Positions 26,665 through 34,987 of a stretch of 34,987 bases of DNA are shown in pieces. The notes below the pieces were generated by a model. The model searched no databases. It saw only the letters and a program-made list of their open reading frames with translations, and was not told where the DNA came from. Source of the stretch: an uncultured Microcaldota archaeon (GTDB taxonomy: Archaea; Micrarchaeota; Micrarchaeia; Anstonellales; J096); assembly GCA_938083015.1 (NCBI GenBank), contig CALKCX010000001.1:1-34987 (forward strand), written 5' to 3'. Within the stretch, counting starts at the first letter, position 1; every line of letters starts with the position of its first letter. Made by a program: the position numbers and the translations under genes.

Positions 26665-27898
26665 TATATTATGGGCCAATTCATGTGATAACAATGGGTT
26701 TATTGATGAGACTTGTATAGAACAAGAAGTATTCGGTAAACCTGATGAAACTGTTATCAATAATATGATTAAAAAAATCTTTATTACTGCTAGAAATGCT
26801 ACAATAGGGTGGATAGATAATGTAATAGTAAACATGATAGGTCCTTTTACTGTCTGTAAAAACCCTTCTCCTATTAATATTGGTAATTTATTATCAACAG
26901 TAGCAACAATAATCATTATATCTTTTCTCTTAGTATTATTACTTCATTATATATATACTATGTTTAATACCTCTAGTAAATTCTCTATATTAGATGAGCT
27001 CGCTAATGGAATAATTACGCTATTATCTATTATAATAATAGCTGTCGTATTAAATTATTATGCTGTCAATAGTATATTTATCTATGCTAAAACATATGTT
27101 GTAGATGTGATGGTGAATTTCTCATTCTTTACCATGTTGTTAAAAACTATTGAAACAATGTTATTTGCATTGGCCAATATTGTATTACCTCTTGGACCAG
27201 CTGATGCTCGTGGTATATTCTCTATATCTTTCTCTCAACTGTTTTCAATAGTATTTAAATCTCTAGATGTGATTAAAACAATATTCTCAACAAGTATATT
27301 AGAATACGTATTTAAATTATTCTTACTATGTATAGGACCAAAAGTAATATTAGAAGTAATCTTACCTATAGCTGCATTACTTAGAGCATTTTACTTTACC
27401 AGACCAGGAGGAAATATGTTATTAGGCCTATCTATCGCCTTTATCGTAATATATCCTTTGATTATATACATATATTATAACATATATCAACATATCTCGA
27501 TAATATGGAATGTTTATTTTGCAGAATCAGCTTATAGGATGATTTCTGGAATAGCAATAGGATTAGTATTTGTACTTACTCCTTTAGCTGTTAAGGCCTT
27601 AGTTGTTACATCTTTTAATAAAATAGCAGATGTGGCAAATATAGGTAATATAATAAATGCGATAAATCAGAATGCCCAGACTTTACAATTTTTAGGTTTA
27701 AACATCGGGGGCATTATATCAATATTGCAATTTGTACCAGCTTTATACTTTTTAGTATTCGGGTATTTACAATTGGCATTGATAGCAGCATTGATATTAG
27801 GACCTCTTGCTTTATATCTTACAGTATCTCTTACAGGTCAAATTAGTAAAGCTTTAGGTACTGAAATAAACATAGCTGCTTTATCTAGGTTGATATAA
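26624..27898 (+). CDS. Paralogous polytopic membrane protein 4 of 6, with N-terminal signal-like segment and Cys-containing ectodomain
   Basis: Starts within the gene 3 C-terminus (GTG 26624 or TTG 26633 with upstream ggtgg); KLLVLLVLFSILWANSCDNNGFIDETC; LLRAFYFTRPGGNMLLGLSIAFIVIYPLI; C-terminus INIAALSRLI. Confidence 0.85.
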   Translation: MVTLKLLVLLVLFSILWANSCDNNGFIDETCIEQEVFGKPDETVINNMIKKIFITARNATIGWIDNVIVNMIGPFTVCKNPSPINIGNLLSTVATIIIISFLLVLLLHYIYTMFNTSSKFSILDELANGIITLLSIIIIAVVLNYYAVNSIFIYAKTYVVDVMVNFSFFTMLLKTIETMLFALANIVLPLGPADARGIFSISFSQLFSIVFKSLDVIKTIFSTSILEYVFKLFLLCIGPKVILEVILPIAALLRAFYFTRPGGNMLLGLSIAFIVIYPLIIYIYYNIYQHISIIWNVYFAESAYRMISGIAIGLVFVLTPLAVKALVVTSFNKIADVANIGNIINAINQNAQTLQFLGLNIGGIISILQFVPALYFLVFGYLQLALIAALILGPLALYLTVSLTGQISKALGTEINIAALSRLI

Positions 27899-27899
27899 T

Positions 27900-29291
27900 A
27901 TGATAGGTATTGACAATATTAATGGTACAAACATTGAAGATAATGTAAATTCTATGATAAACTTTATGATAAATCAGATATCAGTAACTTGTACAGACCC
28001 TATACAAGAGAGATGTGATTATGAATCTAAAGATATGACAAGTATATATCAAAACATTAAATCCAATATGGGAATATTGAAGACAGTTCATCAATCTATA
28101 ATAGATGCAATAGCTAAGATGATCGATTATCTTTATAGAACTACTACAGGTCAAGGAGATATGTTCGGAGACAGATATTGTTCTAGTTTAAACTTCAATT
28201 ACATAACCTCTGTTATCGGATTAGGTATCTTCTTAATATTAAGTTATCTATTAATAGAATTCGTAGCTAGGATAATAGGTAATAACAAATATCAGGCATT
28301 AGCTAGAAAAGAGATAGCAGATATATTAATATTATTACCTTTATTAATAGCTTTATTGTATTTGCCATGCATGATATATATTGATAATATAAGTATACAT
28401 CAAAGATCTTTATTATATATACATTCGGCAATATTCTCATCTTTCGTATCAATCATACCTTTAACGTATTACGCTGGTACTGTGGCCGCCCATAGTGTAA
28501 GTGTTGTTCAAAATCTAGGTGGAGGTGCTCCTCAAACTGCACCTTTAGCTAGTCAATATTATGAATCTGCTTTAGCATTGACTAGACAGGCCACAACGTT
28601 TTTAGCATTGTCATTTGTATGGGTAAATACATTTACATATCTCTACGATATATTTACTTATGGATTTGTTAGATATCTATTACCAATAGCTATCATATTA
28701 AGATTTATACCTTTTACTAGATCTTTAGGCGGTGGATTATTAGGTTTAATTGTAGCTTCCAATTTATTTATTCCAATAATATTTTCAATAAACTACGAGA
28801 TTATAAAGATGTTTGGTCCAGCATATTTTCATATGGATAATAATAAAGTTACGTTAAAATTCAACCCTTGGATAGAAATGGTATTATCTGTATTTGCCAG
28901 CGTATTCATATTGGCCTTAATAGTAAATCTAACCATGGCATTGAGATTTTTTGGTAATATTAAACACGCTATATCAAGATTTAGAATTTGGCAGACCATT
29001 AGACAAGGATTTAGAAGATTGTTAGGTTCTGTTATAGGTATAGGTGGAGGTGTATCTACTACCAGTATATCTATATTTGCATCAATATCATCTGTGACTA
29101 CTACATCTATTAGATTATTTGCATTTCAAATTCCTCTGTTAATACTAATAGCAATTCTCATCGTATCGGTAATAATATTCAATATATTATTGCCTACCAT
29201 AACATTCTTATTCCTTACATCTACTATTAAATACTTATCAGCTATATTTGGTGAAGAGTTTGATCTTGCAAACTTAACTAGGTTGGTGTAA
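27900..29291 (+). CDS. Paralogous polytopic membrane protein 5 of 6, with Cys-containing N-terminal domain
   Basis: 463 aa; SVTCTDPIQERCDY...GDRYCSS; ILRFIPFTRSLGGGLLGLIVASNLFIPII; C-terminus FDLANLTRLV. Confidence 0.85.
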   Translation: MIGIDNINGTNIEDNVNSMINFMINQISVTCTDPIQERCDYESKDMTSIYQNIKSNMGILKTVHQSIIDAIAKMIDYLYRTTTGQGDMFGDRYCSSLNFNYITSVIGLGIFLILSYLLIEFVARIIGNNKYQALARKEIADILILLPLLIALLYLPCMIYIDNISIHQRSLLYIHSAIFSSFVSIIPLTYYAGTVAAHSVSVVQNLGGGAPQTAPLASQYYESALALTRQATTFLALSFVWVNTFTYLYDIFTYGFVRYLLPIAIILRFIPFTRSLGGGLLGLIVASNLFIPIIFSINYEIIKMFGPAYFHMDNNKVTLKFNPWIEMVLSVFASVFILALIVNLTMALRFFGNIKHAISRFRIWQTIRQGFRRLLGSVIGIGGGVSTTSISIFASISSVTTTSIRLFAFQIPLLILIAILIVSVIIFNILLPTITFLFLTSTIKYLSAIFGEEFDLANLTRLV

Positions 29292-29292
29292 C

Positions 29293-30279
29293 ATGGAGCA
29301 ATATCAAATTGTAGCTATATCAATTGCTATGATTAGTGTAATACTAGCAGTATTACTATATCAAATATCGAAGATATTTAATCTACCAGGATTGAAGAGG
29401 TATTCTGAGATGTTTATATGGGAAGCGTTTTTAACAATACTTTTAGCTTTATTCTTATTCTTAATCTTAGATAAAGTTAATAGCTTTCTTTTTGACGTAT
29501 CTGTAAGTATGTTTAAAACTATAAATCTAGATGTTTCTAATGTTCAACACAAGAGTCCTATGGCATTAGCTAGAGAGGTATTAAGAACATTAATATCTGA
29601 TTGTTATCTAAACATGTACGGTTCTTATTTAATGGCAAGGGCAATTCTTGAATCTATGGGCAGCTCTCTATCAGAAGTAGGAGCAGAGAATACTAAATTA
29701 CCTACTAGTACGGCCGTATATTCAATAATATGGATGAAAGATCTATTGAAGTTATTCCATTTTTTAATATGGACAGGAATGGTAATGCTTAAGATCATGT
29801 ACTTCTTCTCTGCTTATTATCCAGTTTTGATAATGCTCGGCATAATATTAAGAGCTTTTGAACCTACTAAATCAATGGGAGCTTATTTAATTAGTTTAGG
29901 AATTGGATTATTTGTAGTATTTCCATTTGGGTATAATCTGGGGTTAGTAATAAATTATAATGAAATGTTATGTAATATGCCTAGAGAGATTAGAAATAAT
30001 ACTGAAATTGCAACTGGATTTTACAGTATGTTTGAAATAGGTGAAAATGCAAAAAGTTTTGTAGGAGTAGTTACAATGTTAAAGACTTTAACAGATTTTA
30101 CAATAGGTTTATTAGTAGCTCCGCATAAAGTAGTAGAATTAATATACGCTGTAACAGCAGTCACCTTAATAACTCCTCTTATAGCTTTTATAATAGCTTT
30201 GTCTTTCATAAACATATCTACTACTGCATTAGGGGGAAGAATTAGTGAAATCGGAAGAGGTCTGTTTAAGTTAATTTAA
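29293..30279 (+). CDS. Paralogous polytopic membrane protein 6 of 6
   Basis: 328 aa; ILRAFEPTKSMGAYLISLGIGLFVVFPFG; C-terminus ISEIGRGLFKLI. Confidence 0.85.
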   Translation: MEQYQIVAISIAMISVILAVLLYQISKIFNLPGLKRYSEMFIWEAFLTILLALFLFLILDKVNSFLFDVSVSMFKTINLDVSNVQHKSPMALAREVLRTLISDCYLNMYGSYLMARAILESMGSSLSEVGAENTKLPTSTAVYSIIWMKDLLKLFHFLIWTGMVMLKIMYFFSAYYPVLIMLGIILRAFEPTKSMGAYLISLGIGLFVVFPFGYNLGLVINYNEMLCNMPREIRNNTEIATGFYSMFEIGENAKSFVGVVTMLKTLTDFTIGLLVAPHKVVELIYAVTAVTLITPLIAFIIALSFINISTTALGGRISEIGRGLFKLI

Positions 30280-30299
30280 ATCTTTTCATATATTATATT

Positions 30300-31541
30300 A
30301 TGATAGACATAGATATTATTCGTAAAAACATAGATGTTGTTAAGAATAATCTAATAAGAAGAGGTTATTCTGTTGAAATAGTTGAACAACTTTATGATTT
30401 AGATAGGCAATGGAAAAATGTAAAAGAAACATTAGATAATGCTAGAGCTGAGAAGAATAAATTGACTAAAGAGATAGCTAAAAGTAAAAATCCAGAGAAA
30501 ATTGAAAATATAAGAAAACTAAATAAGACAATAGAAGAACTTGAAGAGAAAGAGAAGATATTGAATGAGAAGAGATTAGAATTATGGTATAATATACCAA
30601 ATATCCTTGACCCTACTGTACCTTTTGGTAAAGATGAGAATGATAATGTTGAAATAAGAAGATGGGGGGCCCCTAAAGAGGGAATAGAACATTATAATAT
30701 TGCTGAATTCATGTTTGAACATGGGGCAAAATTAGCTGGTCATAGGTTTACAGTATTAAGAGGTAATTTAGCTAGATTAGAAAGGGCATTGATTAATTAC
30801 ATGGTAGATCTTGCTGTAATGAATGGATATGTTGAAATGTCTGTTCCACATATGGTCAAACCCGAAATACTATTTGGTACTGGACAATTACCGAAATTTG
30901 AATTAGAATTGTATAGATTAGAAAGAGATAACTTATACCTTATACCGACTGCAGAAGTACCTTTGACTAATTTACATAAAGATGAGATATTGGAAGAGAA
31001 TGAATTACCTAAAAATTACGTGGCCTTTACCCCTTGTTATAGAAGAGAAGCAGGGGCCTATGGTAAAGACATAAAAGGATTGATTAGACAACATCAATTC
31101 TATAAAGTTGAGCTTGTTAAAATCACATTACCTGAGAATAGTAATAAAGAACATGAAAAGATGTTAATAGATGCTGAAATGGTACTTAAAGGATTAGAAT
31201 TACCTTATCGTGTTATATTATTATGTTCTGGCGATACTGGTTTTTCATCTGCAAAAACATACGATATAGAGGTATGGATGCCTGGACAAAATAAATACAG
31301 AGAGATAAGTTCTGTAAGTAATTGTACAGATTTTCAATCTAGAAGAATTCCATTGAGATTTAGAAGAGGCAATCAATTAGAATATCCACATACTCTAAAT
31401 GGTTCTGGAGTAGCTGTAGGTAGGGCATTAATAGCTATAATTGAAAATCATTGGGAAGATCGAGGTATAAGAATACCTAAGGCCCTTAGAGATTACGTTA
31501 AAACAGATTATTTAGAACTTAACCTTTTATCACGATCATAG
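30300..31541 (+). CDS. serS: Seryl-tRNA synthetase
   Basis: N-terminal coiled-coil arm, then class II motifs (YLIPTAEVPLTNLHKDEIL; FTPCYRREAGAYGKDIKGLIRQHQFYKVELVKI; TLNGSGVAVGRALIAIIENH). Confidence 0.97.
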   Translation: MIDIDIIRKNIDVVKNNLIRRGYSVEIVEQLYDLDRQWKNVKETLDNARAEKNKLTKEIAKSKNPEKIENIRKLNKTIEELEEKEKILNEKRLELWYNIPNILDPTVPFGKDENDNVEIRRWGAPKEGIEHYNIAEFMFEHGAKLAGHRFTVLRGNLARLERALINYMVDLAVMNGYVEMSVPHMVKPEILFGTGQLPKFELELYRLERDNLYLIPTAEVPLTNLHKDEILEENELPKNYVAFTPCYRREAGAYGKDIKGLIRQHQFYKVELVKITLPENSNKEHEKMLIDAEMVLKGLELPYRVILLCSGDTGFSSAKTYDIEVWMPGQNKYREISSVSNCTDFQSRRIPLRFRRGNQLEYPHTLNGSGVAVGRALIAIIENHWEDRGIRIPKALRDYVKTDYLELNLLSRS

Positions 31542-32907
31542 GTATAAGTCTAGCTATAGGTTTAGATAATCCATTTTTCGTGACCACATCTACTACCTCG
31601 TCTACATTCTTGTAAGCATCTGGGACTTCTTCTACAATTCCTTCTTCAGATCTAGCTTTTAGTATTATACTTTTTTTCAATAAATCCTTTATTATATTCT
31701 CTGCCTTATAATTACTCTTAGCTTTAGTTCTACTCATAGTTCTTCCAGCTCCATGACATGTCGATCCAAAACTTAAATCCATTGATTTACTATTTCCAAT
31801 TAAAAGATAAGAAGCTGTGCCCATAGATCCTGGTATTAATACAGGTTGACCTATATTTCTATAAATAGGTGGTATATCCTGATGATTAGCGGGAAAAGAT
31901 CTAGTAGTTCCTTTTCTATGCACGATTACTTCTTTTAATTCTCCATCTATTTTATGTTTTTCTATTTTAGCTATGTTATGGGCAACATCGTATATTAAGT
32001 CTATATTATCTATTTTGAATACATCGTAAAATGTTTCACGTACTAAATGTGTAAGTATTTGTCTATTTGTAAATGCGAAGTTTACTGCAGCTTTCATAGC
32101 GCCCATATATCTTTGACCTATTTCATTATCAATATAAGTATAGGCAAGATCTTTTTCTGGTATTGATCTATCTTTTCTAATTATTTCTGCTATATAATCA
32201 GAAGCTATCTGATGACCTAATCCTCTTGATCCTGTGTGTATCATTACCATTACCGTATCTTTTTCTATATTGAATATCTTTGCCAATTCTTGATCGTATA
32301 TCTCTTCAACATATTGTACTTCTAGAAAATGATTACCAGAACCAAGACTACCTAATTGATTCTTTCCTCTACCTTTAGCAGTTTTAGATACGTATTCAGG
32401 TATACCTTCCATACTTCCTTTTTCCTCTATTTTATCTAAATCTTGAGAATAAGCATATCCTTTTTCATATGCCCATTTAACCCCAATACTAAGTACTATA
32501 TCTAATTCATCTTCACTTACTCGTATATTTCCTTCTCCTGCTGGAATGTTCTTAAATAATCTATCGGATAATTCTCGAATTTTACTTATTACATCTTTTC
32601 TATTTAAATTAGTATTTAACAATCTAACACCACAGTTTATATCAAAACCTACCCCTCCTGGTGATACTATGTTTTCAAATGCAGCTACTCCGCCTATTGG
32701 AAATCCATATCCTTCATGTGCATCTGGCATTACAGACGGGTAGTTTACTATTGACGGTAATGAAGCTACATTCATAAGTTGTTGCAATGTTTTATCTTCT
32801 TTCATCTTTTTTAATAATCTCTCTGAAGCGAATACATATGCATCTGTTTTCATATTACCTTGCTTAGGAATTTTATAACGATAATCATCAATCTTTTCGA
32901 TAATCAT
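31519..32907 (-). CDS. rtcB: tRNA-splicing ligase RtcB
   Basis: PDAHEGYGFPIGGVAAF; VSPGGVGFDINCGVRLL; LGSLGSGNHFLEVQ; IHTGSRGLGHQIA; SFGSTCHGAGRTMSR. No intein visible. Confidence 0.97.
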   Translation of the reverse strand: MIIEKIDDYRYKIPKQGNMKTDAYVFASERLLKKMKEDKTLQQLMNVASLPSIVNYPSVMPDAHEGYGFPIGGVAAFENIVSPGGVGFDINCGVRLLNTNLNRKDVISKIRELSDRLFKNIPAGEGNIRVSEDELDIVLSIGVKWAYEKGYAYSQDLDKIEEKGSMEGIPEYVSKTAKGRGKNQLGSLGSGNHFLEVQYVEEIYDQELAKIFNIEKDTVMVMIHTGSRGLGHQIASDYIAEIIRKDRSIPEKDLAYTYIDNEIGQRYMGAMKAAVNFAFTNRQILTHLVRETFYDVFKIDNIDLIYDVAHNIAKIEKHKIDGELKEVIVHRKGTTRSFPANHQDIPPIYRNIGQPVLIPGSMGTASYLLIGNSKSMDLSFGSTCHGAGRTMSRTKAKSNYKAENIIKDLLKKSIILKARSEEGIVEEVPDAYKNVDEVVDVVTKNGLSKPIARLIPMIVIKG

Positions 32908-32941
32908 AAACTTTTTATATATTGAAATAGATTTAAAACGT

Positions 32942-33823
32942 ATGATTCTAATTACAGGAGGGAGAGGCTTTATAGGTAGCTATCTATATGATTTTGCTAA
33001 ACAATACGATGATGTTGTTATTATAGATAATCTCTCTAATCCATCTTTTAGATCAAAAAACAACAATATTAATATCGATCTTAGCAATACAATACCTGAT
33101 TTACAAAACATCGATATTATATACCATCTGGCAGCAGATATATCTGTGATAAATAGTATATCAAATCCTAAACATAATTATCAAAACAATGTTATATCTA
33201 CTTTAAACATACTTGAATTGGCAAGAAGATTAGACGCTAAAATCGTGTTTTCTAGTTCAGCAGCAGTATATGCACCATCGAATACAATTATAGATGAAGA
33301 CCATTCTTTATCGCCAATAAGTATATATGGGTTATCAAAACTACATTCTGAGCAATTAATACAAATGTATAATAGATTATATGGTCTTGAATATTGTATA
33401 TTAAGATATTCCAATGTATATGGTTATGGGGCCAAGTTTGGTGTAATTCCAACTTTTATCTCTCGTATGTTAACTAATCAAACTATAGAAATATACGGTG
33501 ACCCTATTAGAGATTTTGTTTATGTAGAAGATGTAGCAATGCTTACATATATAGCTAGATATTATACTGGTATTTATAATCTAAGTACAGGAAAAGGAGT
33601 AAAAATAAGAGATGTTTTCAATATCTTAAGTAATATTTTGAATTATGATAAACCGCCTATTATTAAAGGGCCTAGAATAGGAGAGATAGAGATTAGCATA
33701 TTAGATAATTCTAAATTACTTAAAACATTTGATTTAGATAAAATAGGGTGGAAAGGGTTTGTGAATATAGAAGAAGGTCTAAAGAGAACATTGACTATGT
33801 ATTCTTCTCACCAGCAATTATAA
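32942..33823 (+). CDS. NAD-dependent nucleotide-sugar epimerase/dehydratase
   Basis: Extended SDR motifs: MILITGGRGFIGSYL; IYHLAADISV; SSSAAVYAP; SIYGLSKLHSEQL; LRYSNVYG; RDFVYVEDVA. Confidence 0.93.
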   Translation: MILITGGRGFIGSYLYDFAKQYDDVVIIDNLSNPSFRSKNNNINIDLSNTIPDLQNIDIIYHLAADISVINSISNPKHNYQNNVISTLNILELARRLDAKIVFSSSAAVYAPSNTIIDEDHSLSPISIYGLSKLHSEQLIQMYNRLYGLEYCILRYSNVYGYGAKFGVIPTFISRMLTNQTIEIYGDPIRDFVYVEDVAMLTYIARYYTGIYNLSTGKGVKIRDVFNILSNILNYDKPPIIKGPRIGEIEISILDNSKLLKTFDLDKIGWKGFVNIEEGLKRTLTMYSSHQQL

Positions 33824-34349
33824 ATGCTGTATGATACAATTGCTTATGCTTTGGTTTAAGTATATTTTCATCGACTTCCCATTCTTCTAATATTGATCTT
33901 ATCATATACGTCTTAAAACCTAATTTTTTCAATTCCATATACCCGTCTTTAGCTTGATTAGCATTAGGCAAATAGATTACAAGCCATCTTTCAACGTAAT
34001 TATATACATTTTTTATTACATCGATAAAATCTGGAGAATCGATTAAATATAGATAGGCATGTTTATCAGCTTCTTTACCATCTTTGTTTATTACTTCTAC
34101 ATTGTCAAATGTTTTTAAATTGTATAGAAGATCTTCATATATATCTTGTCTTCTTTCATATACATATAGATGTTTTACTATTCTAGCTAGATAATAACTG
34201 GCGTAACCACTGCCCCCTCCGATTTCTACTACAACATGATCTTTAGATAAAGCAGTAATGCCTATTATTAAACCTATATCTTTAGGTAGAATTACTGCAG
34301 TTCTTCTTTTAAATCTAGATAAGCCTTTGTCTAAGAAGAATTTTCCCAT
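33795..34349 (-). CDS. tRNA (adenine-N1)-methyltransferase, TrmI-like
   Basis: RRTAVILPKDIGLIIGITALSKDHVVVEIGGGSGYASYYLA (SAM-binding), ERRQDIYEDLLYNL, C-terminal HTAFIIAGEK. Confidence 0.78.
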   Translation of the reverse strand: MGKFFLDKGLSRFKRRTAVILPKDIGLIIGITALSKDHVVVEIGGGSGYASYYLARIVKHLYVYERRQDIYEDLLYNLKTFDNVEVINKDGKEADKHAYLYLIDSPDFIDVIKNVYNYVERWLVIYLPNANQAKDGYMELKKLGFKTYMIRSILEEWEVDENILKPKHKQLYHTAFIIAGEKNT

Positions 34350-34456
34350 AATAATATATGGAAGTTTTTATTAAATTTTCATTTCAACGTGTAATCATGT
34401 TAATCTTTTAGTGAAATTATAAATGTTGGTTTTTTGATAAACATCTAAAAAGAGAT

Positions 34457-34468
34457 TAAATTTTTAAA
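34457..34468 (+). promoter_or_regulatory. Putative TATA box upstream of the S-layer-like gene
   Basis: taaatttttaaa in the 155-nt intergenic gap, followed by ggtgat (34494-34499) just before ATG 34505. Confidence 0.5.
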
Positions 34469-34504
34469 CCTTTCTTTTATCTTATTAATCAACGGTGATA
34501 AAAA

Positions 34505-34987
34505 ATGAAAAAGATGACCGTAAAGAAAATGGGAGCTGTTCTTGGAGCAGCTCTTGTGGCCAGCTCTGCATTCGGTGCAGTTTTTTATGACAATACAGAG
34601 TTGGTATCTAACAATGGACAAGTAGTAGCAAAAGTAGTAGTAGGATCTAAAGCACAACCATCAGATGGAGTTGCAGCAGCAAAGATAGCAAGTTATTTAG
34701 CAAGTAGAGCATTCCAGACAAGACAGGTTACTGCACAGATTGAAGGTCAGGCAACATGTACAGTAACCGGAGGCACAGGTGATGCAAGATGTGAAGTAGT
34801 CAATAAGAGCGTAGACTTGACAATAATAATGCCTGGTCTAAGAAGTAATCAAGTAGTACAGATAAATCCTTTAATAGGAGAAACTCTTGATACAGAAGTC
34901 GGAGACAGAGATGCACCAGGTTCTTCAGATAGTTTAAATGTATTAACAAAACTATGGGATGACTATGCACATCCAGATCAAGATCAA
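34505..34987 (+). CDS. Partial S-layer-like protein (5' end only; open at window end), absent from the ORF track
   Basis: Translated: MKKMTVKKMGAVLGAALVASSAFGAVFYDNTELVSNNGQVVAKVVVGSKAQPSDGVAAAKIASYLASRAFQTRQVTAQIEGQATCTV... The signal peptide plus VGSxAxxSDGVAAAxIAxxLA resembles archaeal S-layer N-termini. Confidence 0.8.
   Translation, partial: MKKMTVKKMGAVLGAALVASSAFGAVFYDNTELVSNNGQVVAKVVVGSKAQPSDGVAAAKIASYLASRAFQTRQVTAQIEGQATCTVTGGTGDARCEVVNKSVDLTIIMPGLRSNQVVQINPLIGETLDTEVGDRDAPGSSDSLNVLTKLWDDYAHPDQDQ

Noticed and set aside
22876-30279. CRISPR, prophage or transposon explanation for the membrane cluster
   Set aside because: No repeats, integrase/transposase, portal or terminase motifs; the six genes have consistent host-like composition and sit between core genes (PDCD5-like and serS).
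34350-34500. Possible tRNA, half-tRNA or small RNA in the longest intergenic gap
   Set aside because: The region is AT-rich with no GC-rich stem or T-loop-like sequence; nanoarchaeal tRNAs should stand out by GC content. Only a promoter is supported.
34445-34657. 70-aa minus-strand ORF at the right edge
   Set aside because: Antisense to the S-layer-like signal peptide region, and the plus frame is clearly coding.

Overview
This is an AT-rich, gene-dense archaeal chromosome segment. The compact layout, archaeal gene content and S-layer-like protein at the right edge suggest a Nanoarchaeota/DPANN-type genome; this is inference, with no search run. Left to right: (1) an edge-truncated gene resembling the N-terminus of a type III-like DNA methyltransferase; (2) the S10-type ribosomal operon L3-L4-L23-L2-S19-L22-S3-L29-SUI1, including an L29 ORF missing from the ORF track; (3) a large membrane protein and a membrane-anchored transglutaminase-like protein; (4) an EndoQ-like PHP nuclease convergent with a dCTP deaminase/dUTPase-family gene; (5) an acidic W/D/E low-complexity protein, a bPH2 membrane protein, an AK6/Fap7-like kinase, a coiled-coil protein and an RDD protein; (6) an isolated thiolase followed by rpoK (also missing from the track) and a Cys-repeat lipoprotein; (7) GluRS; (8) a three-gene operon built around a Rad50-like ATPase whose coiled-coil apex carries a hydrophobic hairpin instead of a CxxC zinc hook; (9) a protein disulfide oxidoreductase, TyrRS, S19e and PDCD5-like protein; (10) six consecutive, translationally packed, divergent paralogous polytopic membrane proteins (22876-30279); (11) SerRS, RtcB, an epimerase and a TrmI-like methyltransferase; (12) the 5' end of an S-layer-like gene. 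The best candidates for an undescribed system are the six-paralog membrane cluster, the TM-hairpin Rad50-like operon and the Cys-repeat lipoprotein. I saw no CRISPR array, rRNA, transposase or convincing tRNA.
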